Shown: positions 9,710 through 21,194, counted from the stretch's first letter. The stretch: 64,000 nt of DNA from Camelus bactrianus (GCF_048773025.1 NC_133554.1:51746769-51810768), one strand, 5' to 3'. Numbers and translations are program-made. The notes: a model not told the origin generated them from the sequence alone.

Positions 9710-12284
9710 CGTATTTAAGGATAAGAATATGACTTTAACTTCAACGTTTCTTAATAATTTATTCCTCAATTATCTCCATTATTTAAAACTATCCCTGTAA
9801 TTGTCTACCATGACCCAGGTCTTCAAGGCCTATGCTGGGGAAACAGTTATCCAACCAGCTCCTTTATGCAAGTGACGAAGTCCCTCAATTCTTCCTTCCT
9901 TTATTCATTCAAGAAATTGTCATAATCTGTTGATAAATTGTCATAATCTGATAGGTATTCTTGTGCCCTGTTGATAATATTTTTGTTACCTTTCTTTCCC
10001 AGACCTAAGATGCAAAAGGTCTTAAAAAAAAAAAAAAACCTGTGGCAAATGATCAAATAAATGAATATTCACTGAAAGATTCCTCACGTGGTTCCCATTG
10101 GAAGCACAGACATAAAACAAATCGTCCTGGTGCAACATGATAAAAAAAATATAAGAGGAATGTGTACACAGGGTTGGGGAACCATGGAAGAGAGGCTCAC
10201 CCACTCTGCCTCACTGAAGTGAATAAGAAAACAGAGGATGTGAAGTTTCAATGGACCGTGTTGAGTTCAGGGCATCATCCGAGAGAAGAAAAATCCGAAT
10301 CTGGGGTGTGCTTTGGGCATCTGCTCTTTTAAAATACAGGTTCTAAAAATGTGTGATGCTTCCGTGTTAGAGGTATGGAAGGCCTTTATTTCCAAAAGGA
10401 ACTAACACAGCTACAAGGCTTAAGAAGAGTTTCAGAATCGTCCAATTTCCATCCTCGCACCACAGTTAGCCCTCAGCTCTCAAGCTTTGTATTGTCTTAG
10501 AATAACATATTAGAATAACAGGAAGGCAGGTGAGCCAAGGGACTGTGTGCACTCCGAAACGGAAGGAAGCACTGTGGAATTTTGACTCTGCTTTCTTATC
10601 TGGCCTACGCTTTCATCGCTAGAATTCTTCTTCCTTCCAGTAAAAGTGAAAATGTTGTCAAGCGTGTTCCTACAGCAGTCCAAAAAATGACTGGATGTCA
10701 GACTGGCTGAGTTCACTGAACTGAACATTATCAGATATTTACTTGAAACAATTGAAAAGCATTTCACGTTGTGTAGAAATTTTTAAAGAAAGGAGAAAAA
10801 CACTGCTTCTCTACAAGAATAGTTATTGCAACCATCTTGCTAGAGAATGAGTCTCTCTTAACACTTGCCTGGACTAACTGGACCGCTGGAGAATTCACCC
10901 TGTGAAAACACAGCGAAGCTCGGATCACTGGCTGGTCACTTACATGAAGTGTTATTTGCTGACACCACACGTCAAAACTCTAACTCCGTTTTAACAGAGA
11001 ATGATGTGGCACTCTCCAAGCAAGGGCATGCGCTGGTTATGAAAATGGGTGATGGCAGTGATTCAGTGAGTCTATAAGGTCTAACTGTTAACAGAAAAAT
11101 AGCACCCTTGTAGTGTTAGGGAAAGTTGGTAAGGGCAGATCATTTGGGTCAGGTGAGGCAAAAAAGTCAAAATTGATGACTTTGGAAAAATGCAAAAAGA
11201 TCATACATTACTTTCACTTAAGGTCTCATAAGTGCTCTAAAAAGGAGCAGCGCACTGCCTGTTGGTTTTTGCAAAGTAAGAGGTACTCGGTAAGGGGAGA
11301 CGAAGAAAATGATGTGCTCCAAGAAGCTGCTTTGTTGCAGAAAATATTCCTGAGCTTCTTTGCTTTTCCTTGACTCTTTAAAAAAAAAACTTTTTTACGT
11401 CTATCCTGGGTGTGTCTCTTGAAAATGCTTAATAAGCAAATGCTTGACAATGCTTAATGTCACTTGAAAATGCCTAGTAAGACATCCTGCCACACAAATG
11501 ACCTTACAAGAGAAACTCTATTACATATAAGTGTCCTGTAATTCTTTGGGTTTTTATATGATAATATTTAATATCCGTATAGGTTCCCTAAAGAGAATAA
11601 ATCAGAAAGAAAATTCAGTCACTGGAGGCAACAAAAATATTGTAACTTATAAAATGTTACCTTTAAGATGCAGCCTTCTATCTCTCAAAGTTTTGCATGT
11701 AAATACTGTATCATTCAATCGGATATTAGGCTATTGCACTCGCCAGATTTGATCTAATTATTTTGTTTATTCAGATACCAAAAATCTGTGTAGATGGCAG
11801 CATTTCTCATTTGTAAATGAACCCTTGTCAGACTCCTCAAGCAAAAGAAGCACTTTTTAGCCTGCACCACCTTGGGACTCACACACTAGCATCAAACTAT
11901 TGCCATCTCATCCGAATAATAGTCTCAAAAGAGTAGAACATGTTTTTTCATTTTAAGAAGTATGGCTTAGAGAAGTTTCTCTGAAAACTGCGCGCGCGTG
12001 TGCACCACCCTCCTCCACCCCTTGGATGGGCGATCTAGAGATAGTCTTCAAGTAATCCGTGGTTGGAATGAGGCGGATCAGAAATACTCTAAAGAACAGA
12101 CATTTAAGAGATTAAAAACACTGAATGTCTATCTTTTTGACCCCGTATCTAGGAAGATTGAATGCTTTAGTTCGTTAGAAAGAAAAAAAATCACTAGCCA
12201 TTACTCTCTTGTAAAATCATAGACGATGCAACGCCTCGTAACAGTAAGGAGAGACTTTGTGCAGGAAATGCACGGAAAGAACCC
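9710..12284. other. Mostly unique non-coding sequence
   Basis: No repeat family is confidently recognised over 2.5 kb. Local features are a 21-bp-period tandem pair (AAATTGTCATAATCTG at 9914 and 9935), a 14-A run near 10024, and an alternating purine-pyrimidine word TGCGCGCGCGTGTGCA at 11989-12004. Open frames of 60-90 codons occur without recognisable products. Confidence 0.45.
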
Positions 12285-12412
12285 TGGATATTTAATTTTA
12301 TAAGTGGCAAAGGGAACGCCCAAAGAGAAGATGTGACTTGCCTGCAACCACAGAGCTACTTGGTGGCCTCCCTGAAATTGGAACCCGAGTTCTCCCGATA
12401 CCCAACCCTGTT
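12285..12412 (-). mobile_element. MIR SINE fragment, antisense
   Basis: It has the order expected for the MIR complement: TTTATAAGTGGCAAAGGGAAC, then GATGTGACTTGCCTGCAACCACAGAGCTACTTGG, then TTGGAACCCGAGTTCTCCCGA. It lies inside a 163-codon minus-strand open frame (12201-12692), which is therefore unlikely to be a gene. Confidence 0.65.
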
Positions 12413-12774
12413 TTTTGTTTGTGTCTTTTCCTTTTGCTACCCTTCCTTCTATTTCATGTGAATTTTGTGGGGAGGAGGGGGAAATAGCATTTCTCTTGGA
12501 AGAAAGGAGCTGAAGTCCACTAGCGAGGTCGCTACTGATTTGGGTTGGGTCCGATTGGAATACGGTGGAATGTGGTTTGCTTTGTTTGGCTGGGAGCGTT
12601 TCTCTGTAACCTGAGGATTCATTAGTTTGAAGAGCTGGCCTTTTGCCTCTTTCCAAGGCCATTTTAGATGCAAATTGTACCCCAGACATCATTTTTAAGT
12701 GACAGGAAAATCTCTGGAGATAACAAGAATCAGTCTATGAAATTTATGGACCTTTTGCATTTTCTAATCCTTCT
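12413..12774. other. Unique non-coding sequence
   Basis: Nothing is recognised. It carries the rest of the chance open frame noted for the MIR. Confidence 0.45.
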
Positions 12775-13060
12775 TGATGAATTAACTCAGTTTCCAGCCA
12801 GGGTTTGAACTTCAGAGTTGATAAAGCATCAGTTTAAGCTGCTGGCTACTAAATCAGTGTAAGCGATGGCTTAATCAGCCTTCCTCCTCCCTCCACTGCC
12901 TTCCCACCAAATTCCATCAGACTCCTATTGAGCCAGGTCAGCAAGAGACAGACGCCCTGACAGGCCGTCTGTAGCCACCGGGTAGCCTGGGAAGAGAAGG
13001 TGGGCCAGCGAAACGACTCAGCTCTTTCGAGGGTACTGGTGTTCTTCAGAGCTAGATGGG
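12775..13060. promoter_or_regulatory. Candidate conserved non-coding block
   Basis: A repeat-free stretch with GAATTAACTCAG near 12779, CTACTAAATCAG near 12846 and a dyad GGCTTAATCAGCC at 12868-12880, a bicoid/homeodomain-like core inside a GGCT/AGCC inverted repeat. The call rests on texture alone. Confidence 0.3.
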
Positions 13061-13257
13061 AAACCCTGACTTAGCGGCTGCTGCAGTTTAGGGAGGAGAT
13101 ATGACTATTACGATAAGATGGGGAGGAGACAGCTAACAACTCTGCTCATTTATTGGAAAGATGCCTTTGGTCGTGTTGTGTACTTACCCAGTTTTATAAC
13201 CTACAACGGGAATCAAATGTCCAGGCAAAGAACACACAGCAAATTGGAGGGGCAATG

Positions 13258-13451
13258 TATAGACTTAGCTGTGTTTTTTTAATTTTTATTTAAAAATTTT
13301 TTTTTGAGTTTTTTTGTTTGTGTTTTGTCTTGGAGGGAGGTAATTAGGTTTATGTATTTAGTTTAGTGGAGGTGCTGGGGACTGAACCCAGGACCTTGTG
13401 CGTGCTAGGCATGCGCTGTACCCCTGAGCTCTACCCTTCCTATAGACCTAG
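13258..13451 (-). mobile_element. Camelid tRNA-derived SINE (vic-1-like), antisense
   Basis: The body is about 13269-13440. The poly(T) side is on the left and the tRNA-related head on the right, so the element lies on the minus strand. The head contains the pol III B-box as its complement (near GGGACTGAACCCAGG) and a tRNA-Ala-like D-arm (complement CCCCTGAGCTCTACCC). Target-site duplications TATAGACTTAG (13258-13268) and TATAGACCTAG (13441-13451) differ at one base. This SINE type is restricted to camelids, which identifies the source lineage. Confidence 0.85.
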
Positions 13452-14164
13452 TTTTAGATTTGAGAAGCAACAAAACAGGAGAGTAGCTTTTGAGCGAAGG
13501 CGGGTCCTCTTTAGTTATCCTGCCCAGAATTTGATAATGGAAATTTCCCCCAAAGGCTCATCTTCTTCTGGAAAAATGAGAAAAGTTTCCACTTTTTGGA
13601 AACCAAAGCTTTGGCACATAGTTTTAAGTGTGGGTTGATGTTACATAGAGAAATCTCTGTCACCACTGGCTGATGACCCTGTACAGTAGTTGGCCTTATT
13701 AAAATTTTGCTGTCTATATAAGTATTTTAATAACTGAAAAAAAAAATAGCAACTAAGGTGTCCAGTGTTTAACTGAGGAAGCACCCAGACTCATGAAGGA
13801 GCCACTGGTTCCACTGTGGCTTTTCTGATGTTGTGCAGAGGTACATGGATATTTTATGATGCTGAAAACTCACTTTCTAAGGAAGATTCTAGAAGCACAT
13901 GAAAATGAAGTTTGTCTGAGCTGAGAAGCAGGGTCATTGTGATAAGACTGTGAGTCTTGGGGACAAAGGTGTGGGTTTCTCAAGCCTGCATCTGAGGATC
14001 TGAGTGGTTGTCAGGGAAAGTCTGAGAGTAAACAGCAGATACGATGAACTACCTGACTGAGAAGAAACCCACCATGAGGGGACTGACAAGAAACCCACCG
14101 TATTTTAGCAAGCATCAGTGTTCCCATACATCTTTTATATTAGAGATTTCTGGTTTTCTAAAGC
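13452..14164. other. Unique non-coding sequence
   Basis: No repeat or gene is recognised. Open frames up to 90 codons start inside the adjacent SINE and are not credible genes. Confidence 0.45.
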
Positions 14165-14323
14165 CTCGCTGCTTAAAGCGTGATCCCTGGCCAGGTGGCA
14201 TCTCCTGGGAGCTTTTCAAAGACACGAAGCCTCAGGTCTCAACTCAAACTTATTTAAGAAGAATCTGCAATTTAACAAGATTTTCAAGTGATCCATTTGC
14301 AGCTTAAAGCTTGAGAAGCACTG
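14165..14323. mobile_element. hAT-Charlie DNA transposon remnant (MER20-like)
   Basis: It follows the well-known short non-autonomous hAT consensus. Near the left end are GCTTAAAGCGTGATCCCTGG, then CATCTCCTGGGAGCTTTTCA, an internal ACAAGATTTTCAAGTGATCC, and a right end TTGAGAAGCACTG. MER20 is my best family match but related MER elements share these ends. Confidence 0.65.
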
Positions 14324-15729
14324 TTCTAAAAGAAAGCTCCAGATAAAGATAAACTTTTCTTCCTCGAAGGTCCTAAGATTTGGTGGCAGCCCAAGGTTCT
14401 GTGGTCACGTCCATCTTTTCGAAGAGAAACAAATTATATTGTAATTTAAATTTTGCACACCAGTTTTCATATATGTGAGACACTCATTGTGTTTTTAAAC
14501 GATTCGGATGAATTGAGGCTATTTTTCTCGCTCTGCCCCTCCCTTCTTCCCTCCTTCCTTCTCCTACAAACCTTTCTCTTCCTTTCCCTTCCATTTCAGC
14601 CCCCGTTCCCTTCTCTCTCTCTCTCTCTGATGTGGAGAATCAAATCTATCTGTCCATAAACCTTCCGTAGTTCAGTGTGAAGACAAAACCATTTTCTCTG
14701 ACTGGTTTAAGAATCTCTGTGGAGGTCAGGGGTTGAGAACCTGTATTCTCAGGCATAAATGTGAGAATTTGCTGGAAGAATGACTGATAAATTGCTGTCT
14801 TTGAGCCTCACCTGGACCACAGCAGAGCGTCCTCAAGTTTCAATTACCTAAAATGTAAAGCAATAGGATCTGTTCTCAAAACGTAAATACTTTTCACAAT
14901 TAAAATTTAACGTTTTAGTTTAGATTGCATTAAGGTTTCCTTAAATAGGTGGACTTGCGAAAAACAAAACTTATTTTTCATCTTTTTGGAGGAATGCACT
15001 TAAGTAGGTACAAGGAACTTTGTGGTCAGATAAGAGTTTGTTTACAAACCAAAAACTTGCTCTAAACCCCAGGTTTCTTTTTTCAGTGGATTTAAAATAA
15101 ATTACTGAATAAACAAATATTTTCTTTTAGCCAACTGCTACACTAGGGGAGAGATATGACAGGTTTTTCTAGTAATAAATTTTGAATTTTCAGGTACACA
15201 CTTAGGTCTACACTGTTTCATTTCAAACTCAGGGAACATGTCTATGATTATAGATACAGAGTGGTTTCTCTGAAGCTTTAAAAATATTTTTTTTTCCAAA
15301 TTATTTTCCACATCGAAATTTAGAGGGTAAATGATCCAATCTTTCCCTTTGGTGGCAAAGGGGAAACAGTATAAAGGAATGCAAATGAGATCTGCTCAGA
15401 GTCAAATTGGACTTCTGGGTAACAGTAAACACTGATCGTTACTAGTGATAGCAAAGTTTAGATAAAGGAAATATTGTAACTTTAATGTTTTACCTACATG
15501 GTGTTCTTTAGGGTTAGAGTAACAGTGTTCTTCTTAGATGTAAAATAATCCTGTGGAGCCTAGAGGTGATTGAATTAATAAAAAGTCCTTCTTTCATGTG
15601 TCTGCATATTATTTCATTTATGATCTCTCTATGACCAATGTCACAGGAAGAGACTGTGAATGAGACAGTCGCATCTATAGTGAAACATCAATTTGCATTA
15701 TTCTTGCTTATGTCGTGTCTCTAGGATGG
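14324..15729. other. Unique sequence with a pyrimidine-rich tract
   Basis: A T/C-rich stretch at 14525-14630 ends in (TC)n at 14610-14629. The remainder is AT-rich unique sequence with nothing recognised. Confidence 0.45.
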
Positions 15730-15749
15730 CAGCGGGGTAGTCCGCAGGA

Positions 15750-15800
15750 TTCATCTATCTATTTGTTGATCGATCGATCGATTGATTGATCATCTATTTA
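15750..15800. repeat. (GATC/GATT/TCTA)n short microsatellite
   Basis: GATCGATCGATCGATTGATTGATC is flanked by TCTATCTATTTG and ATCTATTTATTT. It is an interrupted tetranucleotide repeat containing Sau3AI-like GATC palindromes. Confidence 0.7.
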
Positions 15801-16832
15801 TTTTTAGGAGCCACAATTCGGCATTTTCTTGGTCTCCAGCAAAACAAAATTGTACGGTTGTGTGTGTGTGTGTACAAGTACATTGCCAAAAAGGAAACTT
15901 GCTTGATGATTGGTATTATGTGCTAAACTAAACTAGAAGAAAAGAGTTTAATGTAGATACATTTATGATTATCTAAGGTACTTCTTTTAAAATTATTATT
16001 TATGTTACATTACACAAACAACAAAGTTTATTGGAAAAAAAAATCTCTAATATGGAAGCAATGTATTCTCTAGTTTTAAAAGTATGGGTATATGCATTAC
16101 TGACCTTAGAGAGCTACCATGAAAAAGAGAGACAGAAAGAGGGAGAGAGAGGGAAGGGAGGGGCATGAATTTTTAGTGGAACGCGTATCCATAGATTCAG
16201 TATTATCGAATATCATCAAAGAGTTCACATTTCCTCCTGACCCCCAAACTCCTGCTCCAAAACATCACCAAGCCTTATCTTTAAATTTCTAACCAACAGT
16301 GTGCTTACGATGTTTTCCCCCACTAAATTGTAGTAAGAAAACAGATATTAATACCTAAAACTGACAAAAGTCCTTTCACAAATTAAAGGTACATGAGAGC
16401 AATCCATCAGCAGAGAAAAGGCTATAAGAACAAACAGAAATAGAATATTCAGATTTAAGATGTTGGAGCGAGGCACAAGGACTTTTTGGAAAAGTCTAGA
16501 AGATTGAGTTTTGCTAGGAAGCGTGGACTCCACTAGAAATCCAGATGTAGGTACCCAGGGCTAAAGGGCCGGTTTCTAAGTTTCCAGTACTGGGAAGTAG
16601 GGCACATCGGAGGCGAGCTTTGCCTCATTCAGGATTGTGCCGTTGCTAGCTCGGTCAGAAAATACACGAGATGAAAAGTGACGTTGATGAAATGAGTTTG
16701 GAACATCCTGGTTCAGAGCTCTTGAAATAGAGGATTCATGTGCCACCTTTTAGTCATTTCTGGCTTTTAAGTTTCTGGGCAAATGTGAATAATCCCATAG
16801 AGAGTACACAAAGTCATAAATGTTATGAAGGA
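15801..16832. other. Unique AT-rich sequence
   Basis: A (TG)7 run lies near 15860 and a purine-rich GA stretch at 16120-16160. No element or gene is recognised. Confidence 0.45.
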
Positions 16833-17159
16833 CTAGCTGGTAATTGTGGTCGGTCTTCTGTGCGATGTTGGCAGCCCAGTGGCCCCACCTGAACGTGGTT
16901 CATGAGCAACCACGCCTCCCTCTGCCGCATCCCACCCTGGGGCTGAGGCTGCTGCCCAGGGCTCAGGAGCACTTCTGGGCTCCCAGGAGTCGCAGAAATC
17001 CATCCTCACTCCAGAGACCCTCTTGGCTGGTCTGGTGACTTCAGGAGGGTCAGCAAAAGACACAGGGGTCTTCTTTGTATCCTGACCTCCGTCCATATTC
17101 TTGTCTCCACTAAATGGGGGCTTTCTTGCTAAGAGTTCTGCTGCATAATCCAGAGGCAA
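16833..17159 (-). other. GC-rich island with a 108-codon minus-strand open frame, function unknown
   Basis: This segment is markedly more GC-rich than its flanks and open on the minus strand for 108 codons, beginning MPLDYAAELLARKPPF and rich in Pro, Ala and Gly. I do not recognise the product. There is no poly(A) tail downstream, no clear target-site duplication and no obvious splice pair. It could be a decayed retrocopy, part of an untranslated exon, or a chance open frame in GC-rich DNA. I consider a functional protein unlikely. Confidence 0.2.
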
Positions 17160-17825
17160 GGGTAAATTTTTATGTTTGTTTGTTTCTTATCTGTTCATTT
17201 CACTTTGTTTTAATGAGATATTTGCAGTATGAAGTTGAACCCTGCAATGGAGAGTTCCATACTAGGTCTTGGGTTAAAAGGTTTCATTAGGAACACAAAT
17301 CCACAATTGGTCTTGAGTTCTATATACGCCCACGTTTTCCCCAAAAACCTTCACATGTAAAGCTGGGTCCTCTCTGCTCCTTGAGATCTACCTATGATTA
17401 GGCACAAACTCAATTTCCAGCCCAAGGAAAGCAAAGACCTGCCCCACTATTTTGTCACTTTTGAGTTCATAATCTCATTTTCCTTTCTAGGCCCACCTTG
17501 GCGTAGCCAAACTCATCCAAGTTACTCAACAGAGCAAACGTTCATGCGTCTAACGATAGTCAACCTGGCGAGAAGACAGTGTCGCTATTAAGTTAAGCAT
17601 TTGCCCTCCTTTATACCTACGGTAGAAAAAGTCCTGCCACTTAGCAATGGTCACACTTCTTACAGGAGAGTTGCTGCTTAAGTAAGTTTACTCCCTTATA
17701 CACATGATATTATTAAATCTATAATTTTCCCAAGATTATTAATACATCAAAAGGGATGAAAAATAGGTCTTTTTGCCTTCTCTGGTCTTTCATACCTTAG
17801 GTTTGTTCAATCTTAAGACGGGAGA
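17160..17825. other. Unique non-coding sequence
   Basis: A good-looking 3' splice site (polypyrimidine tract then AG) ends near 17490 before a CpG-bearing stretch, but no matching donor follows. No repeat is recognised. Confidence 0.4.
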
Positions 17826-18172
17826 TGCTATGGTGTGAATGTTTGTTTCCCCGACAAAATTCATATGTTGAAATCTTAACCCCAAGGTGACAGTATGAGG
17901 AGGTTGAACCTTTGGTAAATGATTAGGACACAGAGGTGTCCTTTATGATTGGGATTAGTGTCCTTATAAAGTAACCCCACACAGTGAGTTCATTCCTTCG
18001 GCCACGTGAAGACACCGGGTAGAGACCACTGTAAATCAGAAAGAGGGCTCCCACCAGAACTTGACCTTGCTGGCATCCTGATCTTGGACTTCTAGCCTTC
18101 AGACTACGAGATATAAATTTCCATTTTCTATAAGCCACTTACTTTATGGCATTTTAAGGAACTATGACGAGA
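17826..18172 (+). mobile_element. Solitary LTR fossil, ERVL-MaLR (MLT/MST-like)
   Basis: The text follows a MaLR LTR from the TG-start region (TGCTATGGTGTGAATG) through TTCATATGTTGAAATC, GGGATTAGTGTCCTTATAAA, GGCCACGTGAAGACAC and CTTGGACTTCTAGCCTTCAG to TATAAGCCACTTAC. It is an old, inactive copy about 345 bp long. The family dates to before or around the eutherian radiation. No internal region is attached. Confidence 0.75.
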
Positions 18173-19424
18173 GGGTAGGTAAGTACTTCTTTAGTTTGAA
18201 AGAATGTTTTGTTTGTTTAGGATCAGAAATCTCTGCTCTGGAGATAATTCTTAAAAAAGTACAATGTTTACACTGGCAAAAGCATCTTACATTGACTTAG
18301 AGATTTCTCTGTTAACAAATGAATGGATGGTTGGTTCTACTAAAAGAAGACCACAAACGTGCCTTAAACTCTTAGATTAGAGAAACAGAGAAACAATTAA
18401 CTAAATGCTCTTAAATCCATTGCAACAGAAAGATGCGAATGGTTAGCAGGACGCAGTAGTCCTCCAAATTCTTCCTTCCATCATTGGTTGAGTGTATGAT
18501 AGTTTGTGGGGTTTTTTAGTATGACTTTTCCCCCTAGATTTATTCTTATAGTCACTTCTTCCCTAGACAGTTATTTACCCCTGACCACGGTGCAGACACA
18601 CGCATCACAAATAAACTGGAATCAGAGGAAAGCCTGGCTTGGTATTTAGACTAACTGCCCCGTTTAGAAACTGACCCAGAGATAACTGGCTGATTGGAGC
18701 TGCAAAGACATAGATGATGTAACAACATGGAAAAATACCTGGGATCTTGGTAAGCTCTCCTCTCACTGAAGATGGGGTATCAAGTCTCTGGTCCATGGCT
18801 TTGCCCCAAAACTCTGGGCAGCGTCTGAAAAGAAGGTACTGAAGTGATTTGTCTCTTTCCAAATATATCTTAAAAAATAGACCCTGGTTGAGATACTCTG
18901 TTTAAATTCGAGAACAGTTTTGTCAGGAAACGTATAGCCCACGTTACACTTCACAGGAAAGTGTTTATCCAAAGAGTTAATACGGATGAGTAATCTCACA
19001 CTCAAATGCCAGTTCTCTGGAGGTGGGATTCCCGTAAACAGCCAGACACTTTGAACTTATGGTTTTCACTTTATGTCATTCTCCAACCACTAAAACAACA
19101 CACCGCCGTGGAGTTCGTCCCTGCTCAACCAAAACACACCCACCTCATGGAAACTTACTCTGGAAAAATGAGAAAGAAAAGTCTCTTCCGAGAGAAAACC
19201 CATGTTCGTCTCCTGGACAGTGATTAATCTTGCACTATCAAGAGGACATGGCCACACCCAGCACACTGGTTTTAGATCAGGGCAACTGGTTCTGGAGTGA
19301 GTTGCTTTGCAAATGTAATCCATCCGTACGAGCTACAGTTAACTCTTCCAAGAGCGACCTGCTTTGGAGGTCTGACAGCCCCTCAGCTTGGCTTAAGAAA
19401 ATGACTCTATTAAAGAAAAGATTT
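18173..19424. other. Unique non-coding sequence
   Basis: Over 1.2 kb with no recognised repeat or gene. Several 60-85 codon open frames on both strands overlap each other and look like chance. Confidence 0.4.
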
Positions 19425-19642
19425 CAAAGCTCCTTCTCAATTTTCTCACTTTACTTTTATACACACCTTTGTTATAACACATTAATTCTTTCCACCAACC
19501 TCCCCTACTTGACCGTATGCTGCTTGAAGGCAAGGGTCTATTTAGTTTTTAAGTCCTGACGCCTAACACAGTACCCCTCTCTCAGAGGAAGCACCCAACA
19601 AGTGCTTTTTTGGGTAAACAAATGAATTAATGAATGACTATC
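19425..19642 (+). mobile_element. LINE L2, 3' end, sense
   Basis: It has the classic L2 end: GCTTGAAGGCAAGGGTC, CCTAACACAGTACCCCTC, and a terminal AACAAATGAATTAATGAATG. About 200 bp is retained. Confidence 0.75.
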
Positions 19643-19767
19643 TTTTCTTCGTTTCAATTTATTTAATTTAACAGATAAGAATGACAATTGGTTTTATTTT
19701 TTTAAAGTTTTAAATTTTTTTTAAAAAACTATAAACTGAAAACAGTTTTATAAATGTGGAAATTTTT

Positions 19768-19945
19768 TTGGAGGTATAGTTATTTTACAATGTTGTGTCA
19801 AATTCCAATGTAGAGCACAATTTTTCAGTTATACGTGAACATACATACATTCATTGTCACATTCTCTTTCGCTCTGAGCCACCACAAGATCCTGTATATA
19901 TTTCCCTGTGCTACACAGTACAATCTTGTTTATCTATTCTGCATT
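19768..19945 (-). mobile_element. L1 3' UTR, cetartiodactyl-type, antisense
   Basis: It matches the young L1 end also present near 25.6 and 51.6 kb, with TTTTACAATGTTGTGTCAAA, TTTTTCAGTTATACGTGAAC, TTTCCCTGTGCTACACAGTA and CTTGTTTATCTATTCTGC. The L1 match ends there and unrelated sequence follows. Confidence 0.8.
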
Positions 19946-20119
19946 TTGAAGATAATCGATTTTATATTTGAGGACAGCTGATTTTAAATTTAAGACTTCC
20001 CTTAGTCCTTGTGTAAATCAGAGCAATTGATAGAAACTCTGGTCTCAGAGTCTTGTTTTTGTTGTTTGTTTTGGGTATGTTTTTGTTTTTTCCTCTAGAG
20101 CCCTGATAATAACACTTTG

Positions 20120-20210
20120 TAAGAAATGCTAGAAGAATTCAATTATGAGGATATCTTCACTCAGAACACAGTACACTGGATGCACTGAATAAATGTGGCT
20201 ATTCCTTTGA
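20120..20210 (+). mobile_element. MIR-like 3' fragment, sense
   Basis: A weak match to the MIR 3' end: CAATTATGAGGATATC, CAGAACACAGTACACTGG and CACTGAATAAATGTGGCTATT. It lies within the non-L1 part of the chimeric insert. Confidence 0.4.
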
Positions 20211-20323
20211 TGTTGTGTTATTGTTATAAATATTTGGGTTTTGGTTAATCAGAGAGTGTCTCTACTCATCAGATCTGCAAAGCAAATATCTATGAAAACA
20301 GTTTTATAAATGTGGAAATTTTT

Positions 20324-21194
20324 CGTATTCTGAGGAGCCAGTGTCAAAGTCTGAAGTAATTTTTGGTCTAAGGTGAGTCTGGGAACGTTAGAGTACAGGG
20401 TGGAATTTAATTCCTGCCACAAGCGTGGAAAAAGCCTGAGCACAGTTGAGACTGCATTTTATTTCTAAGGACAATGACTTAATCTGTACATCTCAAGTGA
20501 TGAGTTAAGGCAGTTAATTTTTCAGCCCTCCAGTCAGTCAAACCGGGAAGGAGGAGAGATAAAAAGAAGAGGGACAGAGAAGGATTTCAGAGCTTGAATT
20601 ATCAAGATTGATTGCTTCTCAATTGCCATGTGCCTGATATGTTTTAATCACTTGTAGGATGTGTTGAAAGTAAACTGTTGTCAGTAATAAGAAGTAGAAA
20701 TTTGTGAAGGATTTATCATGCAAATATATGGGTTAAGTAATCTTAAAAAGTTCTGCTGAAGCATGTCTAAGAAGTGACTGTTTCCCTGCACTGTTTTTTA
20801 TTGATACCTAAACCTTTTTTTTTTCAATTTAATTTTTTTCAATTTAATTTTACTTGTCCTTCTCTGTAAGTTGTATTCCAAAGCCCTTACCCTGGATGAT
20901 GAGACAAATGTTTGGTTTTGGTAATCCACTTTTCCCGCTTTGTTCTAACTATGGATTTATTGTAAGGAACCCTAAGACGCTATACTTACTAACTTGGGTG
21001 AAATTCAGTCCTACCGTATGTAAAGCAGGGGTCATTATCCCTCTTCATGAGATTGTTAGGAGAATAAATATTTACATGCAACACCCATTCCAGTGCTTCT
21101 GAGTAAATTGCATTTGGCATTCATAAAGTGAATGGCTTGTAATAGGAAATGATTGTTCATCTATTCATGACCAGGTCTGTCATCATGGCCCCAG
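20324..21194. other. Unique non-coding sequence
   Basis: No element is recognised. TTTTTTTCAATTTAA occurs twice in tandem near 20820-20850. Confidence 0.4.

Larger units (their letters stand above)
19737..20323 (-). mobile_element. L1-tailed chimeric insert between 31-bp identical direct repeats
   Basis: A 31-bp sequence (beginning TGAAAACAGTTTTATAAATG) occurs identically at 19737-19767 and 20293-20323, consistent with a target-site duplication. Between them lie an antisense young-type L1 3' UTR (about 19768-19945) and about 345 bp that does not look like L1. On the minus strand the order is non-L1 sequence, L1 3' tail, short A-run, repeat, as in a chimeric or 5'-transduced retrotranscript. 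A MIR-like segment sits inside the non-L1 part. The interpretation is inference; the repeat and its positions are read directly. Confidence 0.6.

Noticed and set aside
9422-9769. Two long overlapping open frames (98 and 113 codons), one per strand
   Set aside because: They are produced by the GAAA period-4 repeat, which lacks stop codons in every frame; the peptides are pure repeat (KERK, FLSF).
12201-12692. 163-codon minus-strand open frame, the longest in the window
   Set aside because: It runs through an antisense MIR and unique DNA, shows no recognisable domain, and has no splice or promoter context.
13269-13440. tRNA-Ala-like A and B boxes as a possible tRNA gene
   Set aside because: They belong to the head of a camelid SINE with poly(A) tail and TSDs; the same holds for the copies at 22.5 and 22.7 kb.
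17440-17591. Acceptor-like polypyrimidine-AG before a CpG-bearing open stretch, considered as an exon
   Set aside because: No donor site follows at the end of the open frame and no homologous peptide is recognised.
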